Positions 25,538 to 35,244 are shown, numbered from the stretch's first letter. The stretch: 64,000 nucleotides of DNA from Cellulomonas fengjieae (GCF_018388465.1 NZ_CP074404.1:2170001-2234000), one strand, 5' to 3'. Program-made: numbers and translations. The notes: generated by a model from the sequence alone, not told the origin.

Positions 25538-28291
25538 TCACACCCTCGGCAGGCGCCGGGTGGCGTCCGCGCGGTCCGCCCGGGACACGGACGCACGGGC
25601 ACCCAGGACCACGGCGCCGTGCTCGGAGACGACCACCGGGTTGAGCTCGAGCGAGCGCAGCTCCGGCAGGTCGTCCGCGAGCACCGCCACGCGGGCGATG
25701 ACGTCTTCGAGCGCCCCGACGTCGAGCGCGGGAAGACCTCGGTAGCCGAGCAGTCGCGGGGCCGCCCTGGCGTTCCGGACCAGCTCGGACACGTCGACGT
25801 CGGTCAGGGGCGGGACCCCGTACGCGATGTCGCCGAGCAGGTCCGAGGCGTCGCCCGCCAGGCCGAAGCTGATGATCGGACCGAACAGCGGGTCCTCCAC
25901 GGATCGCACGACGCAGGCCGACCCGTGCTCCGCCATCGCCTGGACCTCGAGCGGCGAGTCCAGACCGCCACCCTCGAACCCCGCGGCGAGGTCGAGCACC
26001 TGCGCGACGTCCGCCCGCAGCTCGGCCTCGTCGGCCACGTCCAGGCGCACTCCCCCCAGGTCCGCCCGGTGCCGCAGCGCCGGGACGGTGGTCTTGAGCG
26101 CCACCGGCCAGCCGATGCGCTCCGCGGCGGCGACCGCCTCGTCGGCGTCCCGCACCCGGGTCGACGGCAGCACCGGGACGCCGATCGTGGCGAGCAGCTG
26201 TGCCGTGCGCTCGTCGTCGAGCCCGAGCACCGCGTCCCCCGACGCCTCCGCGAGCCACCCCGTCACCAGCCGACGCGCCGCACGCAGGTCGACCCCCTCC
26301 GGGTGCAGCGGCCGACCGCGGTCCGCCGCGCGCCACTGCGCGTACCGCGCCGCGTGCCCGAGGGCCAGAGCCGCGTCCTCCGGCGTGCTGTAGGCGGGGA
26401 CCGTCCACTCCCGACCGTCGTCGTCCCGTCCGGTCAGCTCGGCGGTGATGCCGTGCAGGTCGTAGATGCACGCCACGGTGGTGCGCCGGGAGCGCGCCGC
26501 CGCGCGCGCGACCGCCTCCTGCAGCCCGACGTCGGGGTCGCCCACGGTCGGGATGCGCACCACGACGACGACGTCGCTGTCCGGGTCGCCGTAGAGCGCG
26601 TCGACGGCTGCCTGGACCTGGTCGGCCGGGGCATCCTCCGGTAGCAGCTGCACGTGCCCGCTGACCACGAGCCCGGCCGCGGCCGCGGCCTCGGCGACGA
26701 GGGCGGCGACGGACGCGGAGCTGGCCAGGATCGCCGTGCGCCGACCTGCGGGCAGCGGCTGGTGGGCGAGCACCTGCGCCACGTCGAGCATCTGGTGGGT
26801 GTTCTCCACCTGCACGACCCCGCTCTGGCGGAGCATCTCCGCAAGCGTGCGCGGTGGCGCGTGCGTGGGGCGCACCGCGTGCCCGGGCGGCACCACCTGG
26901 CCCGATCGCCCCGCCGTCACGACGATGACCGGCTTGGTCGACGACAGCCGCCGCGCCACCCGGGAGAACTTCCGGGGGTTGCCCAGCGACTCGAGGTACA
27001 GGCCCACGACGTCGGTGCGGTCGTCGTCGGTCCAGAACTGCATGAGGTCGTTGCCCGACACGTCCGCGCGGTGGCCCGCGGAGACGAACTGCGAGACCCC
27101 GATCCCCCGGCGCCGCACCGAGCCGAGCAGCGCGACCGCCAGGGGCGCCGACTGGCAGAACAGGCCGATCCGGCCCACGACCGGCGGCGTGCGCGCCAAC
27201 GACGCGTTCAGCCGGAGCCCGTCGTCGCGCGTGGAGATGATCCCGTAGGAGGCGGGGCCGACGATGCGCATCCCGGCCCCGTGGGCGGCGCGCAGCATCG
27301 CCCGCTGCCGGTCCAGCCCGTCCGGACCCTGCTCGGCGAACCCGGCCGTGAGCAGCACGATGCCGTGCACGCCCAGGCGCGCGAGGTGCCGGACCACGTC
27401 GACCGTGTCCGTGGCCGGCACGGCGACCACGGCGAGGTCGACCGGCCCGGTGATGTCGCTCAGCCGCGTGCGAACCGGCACCGACGGGGCGCCCGCGACC
27501 CCGATCGCGTGCACCACCGCTGCCGGGTCCGAGGCGACGATGTCCTCCAGGACGCGCGAGGCGAGCCGCCCCGCGAGCGTCTCGGCCGAATCCGCACCGG
27601 GGCCGACCACGACGACCGAGCCCGCGTGCAGCAGCCCGCGCATGGAGCGGGCCTCCGCCCGGTGCTCGCGGTCCGACATCACCGCGAGCGACCGGTCCGT
27701 CGGGTCGATGTCGAACGCCACGGCGACGACGCCGTCCTCGGTGCGCTGCCGGACCTCGTACCCGGCCTCCTTGAACACGGAGATCATCCGGCCGTTCTGC
27801 GGCAGCACCTCCGCCACGAACCTGCGCACGCCGCGCTCGCGGGCCGCCGCGGCGAGGTGCTCGAGCAGCACGGAGCCGAGGCCGCGCCCCTGGTGGGCGT
27901 CGGCGACGTTGAAGGCGACCTCCGCCTCGTCGGGGCCGGAGCGGTCGTACCGCGCCACGCCGATGATCTGGTCGGCGCCCTGGTCGGCCGAGGCGGAGAC
28001 CGCCACCAGGGCGACGCGGTCCACATGGTCCACGTTGACCAGGCGGTCCAGGTCCCGCTCCGACAGCCGCTCCATCTGGGCGAAGAAGCGCAGGTAGGTG
28101 GAGCGCTGCGACTGCCCGACGTGGAACGCCTGCAGCGCGTCGGCGTCGTCCGGGCGCATCGGGCGCACGTGCGTGGTCGAGCCGTCGTGCAGGACGACGT
28201 CGGCCTCCCACGCGGCGGGGTACGGCGGACCCTGTCGCGGGCGGCCCCCGGGCCGATCGGCCGCGATGTCGTCAGCCGTGACGTCTGCCAT
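25538..28291 (-). CDS. GNAT acetyltransferase fused to NDP-forming acyl-CoA synthetase
   Basis: A 917-residue fusion. A GNAT domain occupies about residues 30-195 (VRPMRPDDADALQAF, then HQGRGLGSVLLEHL, the acetyl-CoA loop). A CoA-binding Rossmann domain and two succinyl-CoA-synthetase-like flavodoxin domains (residues 215-640) follow, with GPASYGIISTRD near the usual phosphohistidine region. An ATP-grasp domain (residues 670-900) completes it. Fusions of this type include protein lysine acetyltransferases related to E. coli PatZ; in those the synthetase part is often inactive. The ATG is leaderless: TAGCGT ends 7 bases before it. It stands alone. Confidence 0.88.
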   Translation of the reverse strand: MADVTADDIAADRPGGRPRQGPPYPAAWEADVVLHDGSTTHVRPMRPDDADALQAFHVGQSQRSTYLRFFAQMERLSERDLDRLVNVDHVDRVALVAVSASADQGADQIIGVARYDRSGPDEAEVAFNVADAHQGRGLGSVLLEHLAAAARERGVRRFVAEVLPQNGRMISVFKEAGYEVRQRTEDGVVAVAFDIDPTDRSLAVMSDREHRAEARSMRGLLHAGSVVVVGPGADSAETLAGRLASRVLEDIVASDPAAVVHAIGVAGAPSVPVRTRLSDITGPVDLAVVAVPATDTVDVVRHLARLGVHGIVLLTAGFAEQGPDGLDRQRAMLRAAHGAGMRIVGPASYGIISTRDDGLRLNASLARTPPVVGRIGLFCQSAPLAVALLGSVRRRGIGVSQFVSAGHRADVSGNDLMQFWTDDDRTDVVGLYLESLGNPRKFSRVARRLSSTKPVIVVTAGRSGQVVPPGHAVRPTHAPPRTLAEMLRQSGVVQVENTHQMLDVAQVLAHQPLPAGRRTAILASSASVAALVAEAAAAAGLVVSGHVQLLPEDAPADQVQAAVDALYGDPDSDVVVVVRIPTVGDPDVGLQEAVARAAARSRRTTVACIYDLHGITAELTGRDDDGREWTVPAYSTPEDAALALGHAARYAQWRAADRGRPLHPEGVDLRAARRLVTGWLAEASGDAVLGLDDERTAQLLATIGVPVLPSTRVRDADEAVAAAERIGWPVALKTTVPALRHRADLGGVRLDVADEAELRADVAQVLDLAAGFEGGGLDSPLEVQAMAEHGSACVVRSVEDPLFGPIISFGLAGDASDLLGDIAYGVPPLTDVDVSELVRNARAAPRLLGYRGLPALDVGALEDVIARVAVLADDLPELRSLELNPVVVSEHGAVVLGARASVSRADRADATRRLPRV

Positions 28292-28298
28292 GACGGTC

Positions 28299-28304
28299 AC
28301 GCTA
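28299..28304 (-). promoter_or_regulatory. Leaderless promoter, -10 TAGCGT, for the GNAT/acyl-CoA synthetase gene
   Basis: TAGCGT on the minus strand ends 7 bases before the ATG at 28291. An in-frame GTG at 28300 lies inside the hexamer and so cannot be the start if this promoter is used. Confidence 0.6.
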
Positions 28305-28395
28305 GTGGGGTCGGCCGCGCGCCGCGGCACACCGGGCCGCGCCGACGGTCCACAATGGTCGGCGCACCGCAGTCCGCCCCCGAGGAGCAGCACCC

Positions 28396-30870
28396 ATGGC
28401 GCGTCGCCCCGCGACCCCCGATCTCCCGCCCGAGGACCTCGTCGAGCGCATCGTCGACATCGACGTCGCGACCGAGATGGAGGGCTCGTTCCTCGAGTAC
28501 GCCTACTCGGTCATCTACTCGCGCGCCCTGCCCGACGCCCGCGACGGGCTCAAGCCCGTGCAGCGCCGCATCCTCTTCCAGATGTCCGACATGGGCCTGC
28601 GCCCGGACCGGCCGTACGTGAAGTCCGCCCGGGTGGTCGGCGAGGTGATGGGCAAGCTGCACCCGCACGGCGACACCGCCATCTACGACGCCATGGTGCG
28701 GCTGGCGCAGCCGTTCTCGCTGCGCCTGCCCCTGGTCGACGGCCACGGAAACTTCGGGTCGCTCGACGACGGACCCGCCGCGCCGCGCTACACCGAGGCG
28801 CGCATGGCGCCGGCGGCGCTGGCGATGACCACGGGCCTCGACGAGGACGTCGTCGACTTCGTGCCGAACTACGACAACAAGCTGACGCAGCCCGACGTCC
28901 TGCCGGCCGCGATCCCGAACCTGCTGGTCAACGGCGCCAGCGGCATCGCCGTCGGCATGGCCACCAACATGGCGCCGCACAACCTGGTCGAGGTGATCGC
29001 CGCCGCGCGCCACCTGGTCCTGCACCCCGACGCCACGCTGGACGACCTGCTGCGCTTCGTGCCCGGCCCCGACCTGCCGTCGGGCGGCAAGATCGTCGGG
29101 CTGGAGGGCGTCCGCGAGGCGTACCGCACCGGTCGGGGGGCGTTCCGCACCCGCGCCACGGCGCGGATCGAAAACGTCACGGCCAAGCGCAAGGGCATCG
29201 TCATCACCGAGCTGCCCTACACGGTGGGCCCGGAGAAGGTCATCGAGAAGATCAAGGAGGGAGTCCAGAGCAAGAAGCTCTCGGGCATCTCCGACGCCGT
29301 CGACCTGACCGACCGCGCGCACGGCCTACGGCTCGTCATCGAGATCAAGACGGGGTTCCACCCGGAGGCCGTGCTCGAGCAGCTCTACCGGTACACGCCG
29401 CTCGAGGACTCGTTCTCGATCAACAACGTCGCGCTGGTCGACGGACAGCCGCGCACCCTGGGCCTGCGCGAGCTGCTGGTGGTGTGGGTCGAGCACCGCC
29501 TCGTCGTGGTCCGCCGCCGCTCGCAGCACCGCCTGGCCAAGCGCCTCGAGCGACTGCACCTGGTCGAGGGCCTGCTGGTCGCGATCCTGGACATCGACGA
29601 GGTCATCCAGGTCATCCGCACGTCCGACGACGCGGACACCGCGCGGGCCCGGCTGCGCACCGTCTTCGACCTGTCCGAGCCGCAGGCCGAGTACATCCTC
29701 GAGCTGCGACTGCGGCGCCTGACCCGCTTCTCCCGGATCGAGCTGGAGAAGGAGCAGCAGCAGCTGCTCGCGGAGATCGCCGAGCTGCAGGCGATCCTGG
29801 CCGACGAGAGCCGCCTGCGCGGGCTGGTGTCGGACGAGATGGCCGAGGTCGCCGCGACGTACGGGACGCCACGGCGGACGATCCTGCTCGAGTCGGCGGG
29901 CGGCACGTCGATCACGGGCGCTCCCGCGGCGCGCGGCGCAGCGGCGCCGCTCGAGATCGCGGACACGCCGTGCTGGGTCCTGCTCTCGGGCACCGGGCTC
30001 CTGGCTCGCACCGCGTCCGACGACCTGCCGGCACGCGTCCCGGGCGCACGGCGGGCCAAGCACGACGTCGTGACCGCCGCGGTCCCGGCCACCGTCCGAG
30101 CCGAGATCGGCGTCGTGACCTCGCAGGGGCGGATCGTGCGCGTCTCCGTGCTCGACCTGCCGGGTCTGCCGCCCACCGACGGCGCGCCCTCCCTGTCGGG
30201 CGGGGTGCCGCTCGGTGAGGTGGTCACGCTGCTGCCGCGCGAGCGGGTGGTCGGCCTGACGTCGCTGTCCGCCGACGCGCCGACGCTCGCCCTGGCCACC
30301 GCGCAGGGCACGGTGAAGCGGGTGACGTCCGGCGACATCCCGGGCAACCGGGACGCGTGGGAGGCGATCTCGCTGAAGGACGGCGACGAGGTGGTCGGTG
30401 CGGTCGCCGTGCGCGACACCGACGAGCTGGTCCTGCTGTCCTCCGACGCGTCGCTGCTGCACTTCCCGGCGTCCGCCGTGCGTCCGCAGGGACGCGCCGC
30501 GGGCGGCATGGCGGGCATCAAGGTCGCCCCCGGCCAGCGCGTGGTCGCGTTCGGCGCCGTCGCCGCGGACGCCGTGGCCGATGCGGTCGTCGTGACCGTC
30601 GCGGGTGCGTCGGACGCGCTGCCCGGGACCCAGACCGGCTCCGCGAAGGTCACGCCGTTCGAGCTCTACCCCGGCAAGGGCCGGGCGACGGGTGGCGTGC
30701 GCGCGCACCGGTTCCTGCGCGGCGAGGACACCGTGCTGCTGGGCTGGGTCGGCGCCGCGCCGGCGTGGGCGACGGGGTCGGCCGGGCAGCCGGTCGACCT
30801 GCCGCCCGTCGACCAGCGCCGGGACGGGTCCGGCGCGCCGCTGCTGGCGCCGGTGCACGCCCTGGGGTGA
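28396..30870 (+). CDS. parC: Type IIA DNA topoisomerase subunit A (topoisomerase IV ParC-like)
   Basis: An 824-residue GyrA/ParC protein. The breakage-reunion domain has the active-site Tyr132 in PRYTEAR and an [12 protein letters not shown] quinolone-determining region. A coiled-coil stalk lies near residues 435-490 ([19 protein letters not shown]), and a beta-pinwheel domain begins at about residue 530. The pinwheel has QGRAAGG rather than the QRRGGKG GyrA box, so this is a decatenating topoisomerase IV subunit rather than gyrase. ATG with GAGGAG upstream. Its partner parE is nearby on the opposite strand, not in the same operon. Confidence 0.9.
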   Translation: MARRPATPDLPPEDLVERIVDIDVATEMEGSFLEYAYSVIYSRALPDARDGLKPVQRRILFQMSDMGLRPDRPYVKSARVVGEVMGKLHPHGDTAIYDAMVRLAQPFSLRLPLVDGHGNFGSLDDGPAAPRYTEARMAPAALAMTTGLDEDVVDFVPNYDNKLTQPDVLPAAIPNLLVNGASGIAVGMATNMAPHNLVEVIAAARHLVLHPDATLDDLLRFVPGPDLPSGGKIVGLEGVREAYRTGRGAFRTRATARIENVTAKRKGIVITELPYTVGPEKVIEKIKEGVQSKKLSGISDAVDLTDRAHGLRLVIEIKTGFHPEAVLEQLYRYTPLEDSFSINNVALVDGQPRTLGLRELLVVWVEHRLVVVRRRSQHRLAKRLERLHLVEGLLVAILDIDEVIQVIRTSDDADTARARLRTVFDLSEPQAEYILELRLRRLTRFSRIELEKEQQQLLAEIAELQAILADESRLRGLVSDEMAEVAATYGTPRRTILLESAGGTSITGAPAARGAAAPLEIADTPCWVLLSGTGLLARTASDDLPARVPGARRAKHDVVTAAVPATVRAEIGVVTSQGRIVRVSVLDLPGLPPTDGAPSLSGGVPLGEVVTLLPRERVVGLTSLSADAPTLALATAQGTVKRVTSGDIPGNRDAWEAISLKDGDEVVGAVAVRDTDELVLLSSDASLLHFPASAVRPQGRAAGGMAGIKVAPGQRVVAFGAVAADAVADAVVVTVAGASDALPGTQTGSAKVTPFELYPGKGRATGGVRAHRFLRGEDTVLLGWVGAAPAWATGSAGQPVDLPPVDQRRDGSGAPLLAPVHALG

Positions 30871-30877
30871 TGCCCGA

Positions 30878-31618
30878 TCAGACGAACGCGACGACGTTGT
30901 CGGGGACCGGCGGGCGCTGCGTGTTCGTGCGGACCGGCGTCGGTGTCCGGCGCTCGGTGAGGTTGCCGCGCACCACGGCCGCGGCGAGCAGCCCCTGGCC
31001 GACCGTGTAGGTGAGCATCACCCAGAAGTCCTGGCCGGCGAGGTCCCACCAGGGCACGAACGCCTCGAGCGCGATCAGCGAGTCGCTGACCAGGAACACC
31101 GCGCCGCCGACGGCCGCCATGCGTCCGAGACCGGTGGCGAGCACCGCCATGGCGACCAGCACGCCGCCGTAGACCGCGACCGGCACCAGCAGGGCCTCCG
31201 CGCCCGGCGCGCACAGCGCGATCAGCCCCACGAGGACGACCGCGTACGGGATCAGCAGCACGCGACGGGTGTGCAGTACGGACCGGCGCGCCGCGGGCGC
31301 GAACGCGACGACGTACGCCAGCTGCGCGAACAGGAAGCACCCGACCATGACGAGGAACGACGTGTCCTCGCCGACGAGCGAGGGCAGCAGGTCTCCGAGC
31401 CAGGAGAACCCGAGGGCGACGAGCGTCCACGTCACGACCCGACCGCGGGGCCACCGGGTCGCGGTCGCCACGACCGCGGCGAGCGCCGGCATCAGCGTCC
31501 ACTGGCTCACGGTCGCGAGGTCGTCGGCCCCCGCCAGCAACGCCACCAGATGGACGCCCACCAGTGCCACGAACACGACAGCCCAGACGCACGCAGCCAC
31601 GGACACAGACCGTCTCAC
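30878..31618 (-). CDS. YhhN-family membrane protein (lysoplasmalogenase-like)
   Basis: A 246-residue protein with about eight membrane helices. It carries the YhhN/TMEM86 landmarks GFSWLGDLLPSL, FLVMVGCFLFAQLAYVVAF and GAVFLVSDSLIAL, whose aspartates are proposed to be catalytic. Animal and some bacterial members hydrolyse the vinyl-ether bond of lysoplasmalogens; the substrate here is uncertain. GTG start five bases after GGGAGGG. It is wedged between the convergent parC and parE genes, with only seven bases between its stop and that of parC. Confidence 0.85.
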   Translation of the reverse strand: MRRSVSVAACVWAVVFVALVGVHLVALLAGADDLATVSQWTLMPALAAVVATATRWPRGRVVTWTLVALGFSWLGDLLPSLVGEDTSFLVMVGCFLFAQLAYVVAFAPAARRSVLHTRRVLLIPYAVVLVGLIALCAPGAEALLVPVAVYGGVLVAMAVLATGLGRMAAVGGAVFLVSDSLIALEAFVPWWDLAGQDFWVMLTYTVGQGLLAAAVVRGNLTERRTPTPVRTNTQRPPVPDNVVAFV

Positions 31619-31691
31619 TACGACCCTCCCTCGACACCGGACACCCGCGTCCGGCGGCAGACACGCGGCACGTCGTCGTACCGCCGCGCCG

Positions 31692-31697
31692 ATGCTA
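31692..31697 (-). promoter_or_regulatory. Probable -10 (TAGCAT) for the YhhN gene
   Basis: TAGCAT on the minus strand lies 73 bases before the GTG, giving a leader of about 65 bases with a ribosome site. It suggests the gene is transcribed apart from parE. Confidence 0.4.
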
Positions 31698-31760
31698 GCG
31701 CGCGCGGTGCCGGGGTGCGCCGTCGGGGCTCCGTCTCCCTGGCGGGGGCGGCGCGGCAGG

Positions 31761-33887
31761 TCAGGCGTCGATGCGGCTGCGGTCGAGCGCGTCGGCCCCG
31801 GCGACGATGAAGTCCTTGCGAGGCGCGACGTCGGAGCCCATCAGGAGCTCGAAGATCTCCTCCGCGCGCTGGGCACCCTCCACGGTCACGCGGCGCAGCG
31901 TGCGGTGTCGCGGATCCATGGTGGTCTCCGCCAGCTGGTCCGCGTCCATCTCCCCCAGGCCCTTGTACCGCTGGATGTCGTCCTTGTAGCGCTTGCCCGC
32001 ACGGTCGAGCTTCTTCAGCGTCGCCACCAGCTCGGCCTCCGAGTACGTGTACACGTACTCGTTCTTGCGCCCACCCCCGCCGATGACCTCGATGCGGTGC
32101 AGCGGCGGCACGGCGGCGAAGACGCGCCCAGCCTCGACCAGCGGGCGCATGTACCGGAACAGGAGCGTGAGCAGCAGGGTGCGGATGTGGGCGCCGTCCA
32201 CGTCGGCGTCGGTCATCAGCACGATCTTGCCGTAGCGCGCCGCCTCCAGGTCGAACGAGCGGCCCGACCCGGCGCCGACCACCTGGATGATCGCGGCGCA
32301 CTCGGCGTTCTTCAGCATGTCCGTGACGGACGCCTTCTGGACGTTGAGGATCTTCCCGCGGATCGGTAGGAGCGCCTGGAAGTCGGAGCTGCGCGCGAGC
32401 TTGGCGGTGCCCAGCGCGCTGTCTCCCTCGACGATGAACAGCTCGCTGCGCTCGACGTCGTCGCTGCGGCAGTCGGCCAGCTTGGCCGGCAGCGACGAGG
32501 TCTCCAGGGCGTTCTTGCGGCGGGAGATCTCCTTCTGCTTGCGGGCGGACAGCCGCGCACGCATCTCGCCGACGACCTTGTCCAGCAGCAGGGACGACTG
32601 CGCCTTGTGGTCCCGCTTGGGGGACACGAAGATCGCGCCGAGCTCCTTGTCGATGACCTTGGCGACGATCGCCCGCACCGGACCGGTGCCGAGCACCTCC
32701 TTGGTCTGCCCCTCGAACTGCGGCTCCGCGAGGCGGACCGTCACCACGGCCGTCATGCCGGCGAGGACGTCCTCCTTCTCGATGCGCTCGGAGGTGTCCC
32801 GCGCCGAGATCTTCAGGCGTCGCGCGTTGGCGTCGACGGCCTTGCGCATGGTGCGCAGGAGCCCGGCCTCGAACCCGGCGAGGTGGGTGCCGCCCTTGGG
32901 CGTCGAGATGATGTTGACGAAGCTGCGCACCTCGGTCTCGTAGCCGGTGCCCCACCTCAGCGCGATGTCGACGTCACAGGTCCGGGCCACCTCCTGCGCG
33001 GTCATGTGGCCCCGCTCGTCGAGCACCGGGACCGTCTCGGTGAACGCCCCGGAGCCGGTCAGGTGCCACGTCTCCGTCACCGCCGTGTCGGGCGCCAGGT
33101 GGTCCACGAAGTCGACGACGCCGCCGCTGTGCAGGAACGTCTCCTCGTGCGGGCCGTCGGCTCCGGGCGTGCCCGGGATCCCCCGCTCGTCGCGCACCGT
33201 CAGCGTCAGGCCGGGGACCAGGAAGCTGGTCTGGCGGGCGCGCGTGACCAGCTCGTCGTAGGCGAAGACGGCCGTCTTCGGGAAGATCTGCGGGTCCGCC
33301 CAGTAGCGCACGCGGGTTCCGGTCCGCGCGCGTGCGACCTTGCCGGCGACCTCCAGCTCGGACCCGGAGACGAAGGGCTCGAACGGGTTGTCGGGGCCGA
33401 TGCCGCCGCGGTCGTCGAACGTGCCGGGCTCGCCGCGGTGAAACGTCATGCGGTGCGTCCGGCCGCCCCGGTCGACCTCGACGTCGAGCCGTGCCGACAG
33501 GGCGTTGACCACCGACGCACCGACGCCGTGCAGCCCGCCGGACGCGCCGTAGGAACCGCCACCGAACTTGCCACCGGCGTGCAGCTTGGTGAACACGACC
33601 TCGACGCCGGTCAGGCCGGTCTTCGGCTCGATGTCCACGGGGATGCCGCGCGCGTTGTCGCGCACCTCGACCGAGGAGTCCGCGTGCAGCACGATCTCGA
33701 TGCGGTCACCGTGGCCGCCGAGGGCCTCGTCCACGGAGTTGTCGATGATCTCCCAGAGGCAGTGCATGAGGCCACGGCTGTCCGTGGTGCCGATGTACAT
33801 GCCGGGGCGCTTGCGGACCGCCTCGAGACCCTCCAGCACCGAGAGGTGCCGGGCGGTGTAGCCGGACTGCGAGGAGGTCGTCGTCAC
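31761..33887 (-). CDS. parE: Type IIA DNA topoisomerase subunit B (topoisomerase IV ParE-like)
   Basis: A 708-residue GyrB/ParE protein. The GHKL ATPase has IIDNSVDEAL, DNARGIPVD and GGLHGVGASVVNAL; the transducer follows. The TOPRIM domain has VEGDSALG and LMTDADVDGAHI, and a C-terminal GEMDADQL tail ends it. It lacks the E. coli GyrB insert, fitting ParE. It supplies ATP hydrolysis to ParC for decatenating daughter chromosomes. GTG start 7 bases after TACCAT, so it is leaderless. Confidence 0.92.
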   Translation of the reverse strand: MTTTSSQSGYTARHLSVLEGLEAVRKRPGMYIGTTDSRGLMHCLWEIIDNSVDEALGGHGDRIEIVLHADSSVEVRDNARGIPVDIEPKTGLTGVEVVFTKLHAGGKFGGGSYGASGGLHGVGASVVNALSARLDVEVDRGGRTHRMTFHRGEPGTFDDRGGIGPDNPFEPFVSGSELEVAGKVARARTGTRVRYWADPQIFPKTAVFAYDELVTRARQTSFLVPGLTLTVRDERGIPGTPGADGPHEETFLHSGGVVDFVDHLAPDTAVTETWHLTGSGAFTETVPVLDERGHMTAQEVARTCDVDIALRWGTGYETEVRSFVNIISTPKGGTHLAGFEAGLLRTMRKAVDANARRLKISARDTSERIEKEDVLAGMTAVVTVRLAEPQFEGQTKEVLGTGPVRAIVAKVIDKELGAIFVSPKRDHKAQSSLLLDKVVGEMRARLSARKQKEISRRKNALETSSLPAKLADCRSDDVERSELFIVEGDSALGTAKLARSSDFQALLPIRGKILNVQKASVTDMLKNAECAAIIQVVGAGSGRSFDLEAARYGKIVLMTDADVDGAHIRTLLLTLLFRYMRPLVEAGRVFAAVPPLHRIEVIGGGGRKNEYVYTYSEAELVATLKKLDRAGKRYKDDIQRYKGLGEMDADQLAETTMDPRHRTLRRVTVEGAQRAEEIFELLMGSDVAPRKDFIVAGADALDRSRIDA

Positions 33888-33894
33888 GGGGCCG

Positions 33895-33900
33895 ATGGTA
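33895..33900 (-). promoter_or_regulatory. Leaderless promoter, -10 TACCAT, for parE
   Basis: TACCAT on the minus strand ends 7 bases before the parE GTG, with no ribosome site between. Confidence 0.6.
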
Positions 33901-34054
33901 GCCGCCGAGCCTTCGCGCGCGGCGGCACCATGCCGCTGGGCAGCAACGGCAGTGTTGCAGCACGGTCACAGTCTGCTACGCGGTGAGCGAACCACACGCC
34001 CTTGGTGCGCTCGAACGGCCGGCGGGATGGTTCTATGGATCTGTGACCGGGACC

Positions 34055-34264
34055 ATGACGCATCCATTGACCGCGGCCGACCGCTGCGACCGCTGCGGCG
34101 CACAGGCCTATGTCCGAGTTGTTCTCTCGGTGGGAGAGCTCCTCTTCTGCGCGCACCACGCGCGCGAGCACGCCCCGAAGTTCGCCGAGATGGCAACCCA
34201 CGTGCAGGACGAGACCGACCGCCTGCTGGCTGAGCACGGAGCCGGAGCCGGCGCCGCGAGCTGA
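34055..34264 (+). CDS. Small zinc-binding protein (DUF7455-like)
   Basis: A 69-residue protein with a CDRCGAQAYVR knuckle and a second ligand set in LLFCAHHAREH, which together look like a treble-clef or zinc-ribbon site. Similar short proteins are common next to topoisomerase or sigma-factor genes in actinobacteria; the role is unknown. The ATG at 34055 fits homologue starts as I remember them (LTAADRCDRCGAQAY soon after Met). A GTG at 34043 is the alternative. TATGGAT at 34034 is a possible -10. Confidence 0.78.
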   Translation: MTHPLTAADRCDRCGAQAYVRVVLSVGELLFCAHHAREHAPKFAEMATHVQDETDRLLAEHGAGAGAAS

Positions 34265-34283
34265 CCGACCAGACCTGACGACA

Positions 34284-34313
34284 CGAGGCCCGGACCTGCT
34301 GGTCCGGGCCTCG
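34284..34313 (+). terminator. Terminator after the small zinc protein gene
   Basis: A perfect 12-base-pair stem (34284-34295 with 34302-34313) with a six-base loop, 19 bases after the stop codon. Confidence 0.8.
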
Positions 34314-34371
34314 TCGCGTCTGTCTCGCCTCTCGACGGGCTCGCCCCGTCAGGCGAGCACCCCGGACCCAC

Positions 34372-34863
34372 TCACGGCGCACCCTCGTCGACGCGTACAG
34401 CCAGCCGGCCGAGGATGATCCCCCACCCCCGCAGGTACGAGCCGCCCCGATAGCCTTCGGGCAGCGCGCACGCACCGCCCAGCTGCTCCTCGGTCATCCG
34501 CTCCCAGCCGCGATGCTCGACCGACACCCGGGTCAGCGCGGGGCCCAGCGCCTGGAAGCGCAGCTCCACCTCCGTGGGCTCCGGCGTGAGCAGCCATGAC
34601 ATGGTGAAGCCGCGCGGCGGGTCCCACGCCACGAGCCGGCCCCAGGGGCGCACCGTCCCGTCGTCCCATGTCTCGACGACGCTGCCGCCCAGTCGCGGCT
34701 CGACGGACACGTCGCGCGCGCGGTCTCTCCCGGTCGAGAAGGGCTCGACCGGCCACCAGAGGCCGATCTCCCGGACGAACACGTCGAACGTGCGGGTGAC
34801 GTCGGCCCGGACGGTGGTCGCCTGGCGGACCGGCGGCGCCGTCACGACCTCACGCGGTGGCAC
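34372..34863 (-). CDS. SRPBCC (AHSA1-type) domain protein
   Basis: A 163-residue START/AHSA1-like hydrophobic-cavity protein: an ADVTRTFDVFVREIGLWWPV opening, GGSVVETWDDGTVRPWGRL, DPPRGFTMSWLL, TRVSVEHRGWERM. This family is very often paired with an ArsR regulator, as here, where the two genes overlap by 14 bases. Ligand unknown. GTG start; the C-terminal region ends with a YLRGWGIIL helix. Confidence 0.83.
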   Translation of the reverse strand: MPPREVVTAPPVRQATTVRADVTRTFDVFVREIGLWWPVEPFSTGRDRARDVSVEPRLGGSVVETWDDGTVRPWGRLVAWDPPRGFTMSWLLTPEPTEVELRFQALGPALTRVSVEHRGWERMTEEQLGGACALPEGYRGGSYLRGWGIILGRLAVRVDEGAP

Positions 34864-35209
34864 GGTCGCTCCCCTCCTGGCCGTTCGCATCCACCACGCC
34901 GGCGTCCGCCTCGACGAGGCGGCGCGCCGTGTCCAGGGAAGCCGCCCACGTCCTGTCCAGGTAGGCGCGCAGACCGGCAAGGCCCTCAGGGCGGGACCGG
35001 TAGAAGTTGCGGGTCCCCTCGGTCCTGCGTGTCACCAGCCCGGCGTCCTCCAGCACGCGAAGGTGCTGACTCACGGCGCTGCGCGTCACGTCGAACTCCT
35101 CGGCCAGCCGTCCCACCGGGACCTCGTCGCGCGCCAGCGCCGTCAGGATGTCGCGACGCCGCGGCTCGGCCAGCGCTCGGAGGACCGTGTCAGTCTCTGT
35201 CTCGCTCAC
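34850..35209 (-). CDS. ArsR-family winged-helix transcriptional regulator
   Basis: A 119-residue protein with the ArsR core: LRALAEPRRRDILTAL, a VGRLAEEFDVTRSAVSQHLRVLEDAGLV recognition region and a RNFYRSRP wing. It lacks the metal-binding CVC box, fitting the ArsR-SRPBCC subtype. GTG start is leaderless (TACCGT ends 6 bases upstream), and a palindrome in its own promoter suggests autoregulation together with the SRPBCC gene. Confidence 0.88.
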   Translation of the reverse strand: MSETETDTVLRALAEPRRRDILTALARDEVPVGRLAEEFDVTRSAVSQHLRVLEDAGLVTRRTEGTRNFYRSRPEGLAGLRAYLDRTWAASLDTARRLVEADAGVVDANGQEGSDRATA

Positions 35210-35215
35210 GCGTCA

Positions 35216-35244
35216 ACGGTAAGCAGTCACTAACGGTTAGTCAA
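35216..35244 (-). promoter_or_regulatory. ArsR operon promoter with -35 and leaderless -10, containing an operator palindrome
   Basis: On the minus strand TTGACT (35239-35244), a 17-base spacer and TACCGT (35216-35221) form the best full promoter in the window. TACCGT ends 6 bases before the GTG. ACTAAC-G-GTTAGT (35229-35241) lies across the -35 and spacer, where a bound repressor would exclude RNA polymerase. Confidence 0.7.

Noticed and set aside
28396-30870. Annotation as DNA gyrase subunit A
   Set aside because: The pinwheel domain lacks a proper GyrA box, and the partner B subunit next to it is ParE-like; topoisomerase IV fits better, though a second gyrase cannot be fully excluded.
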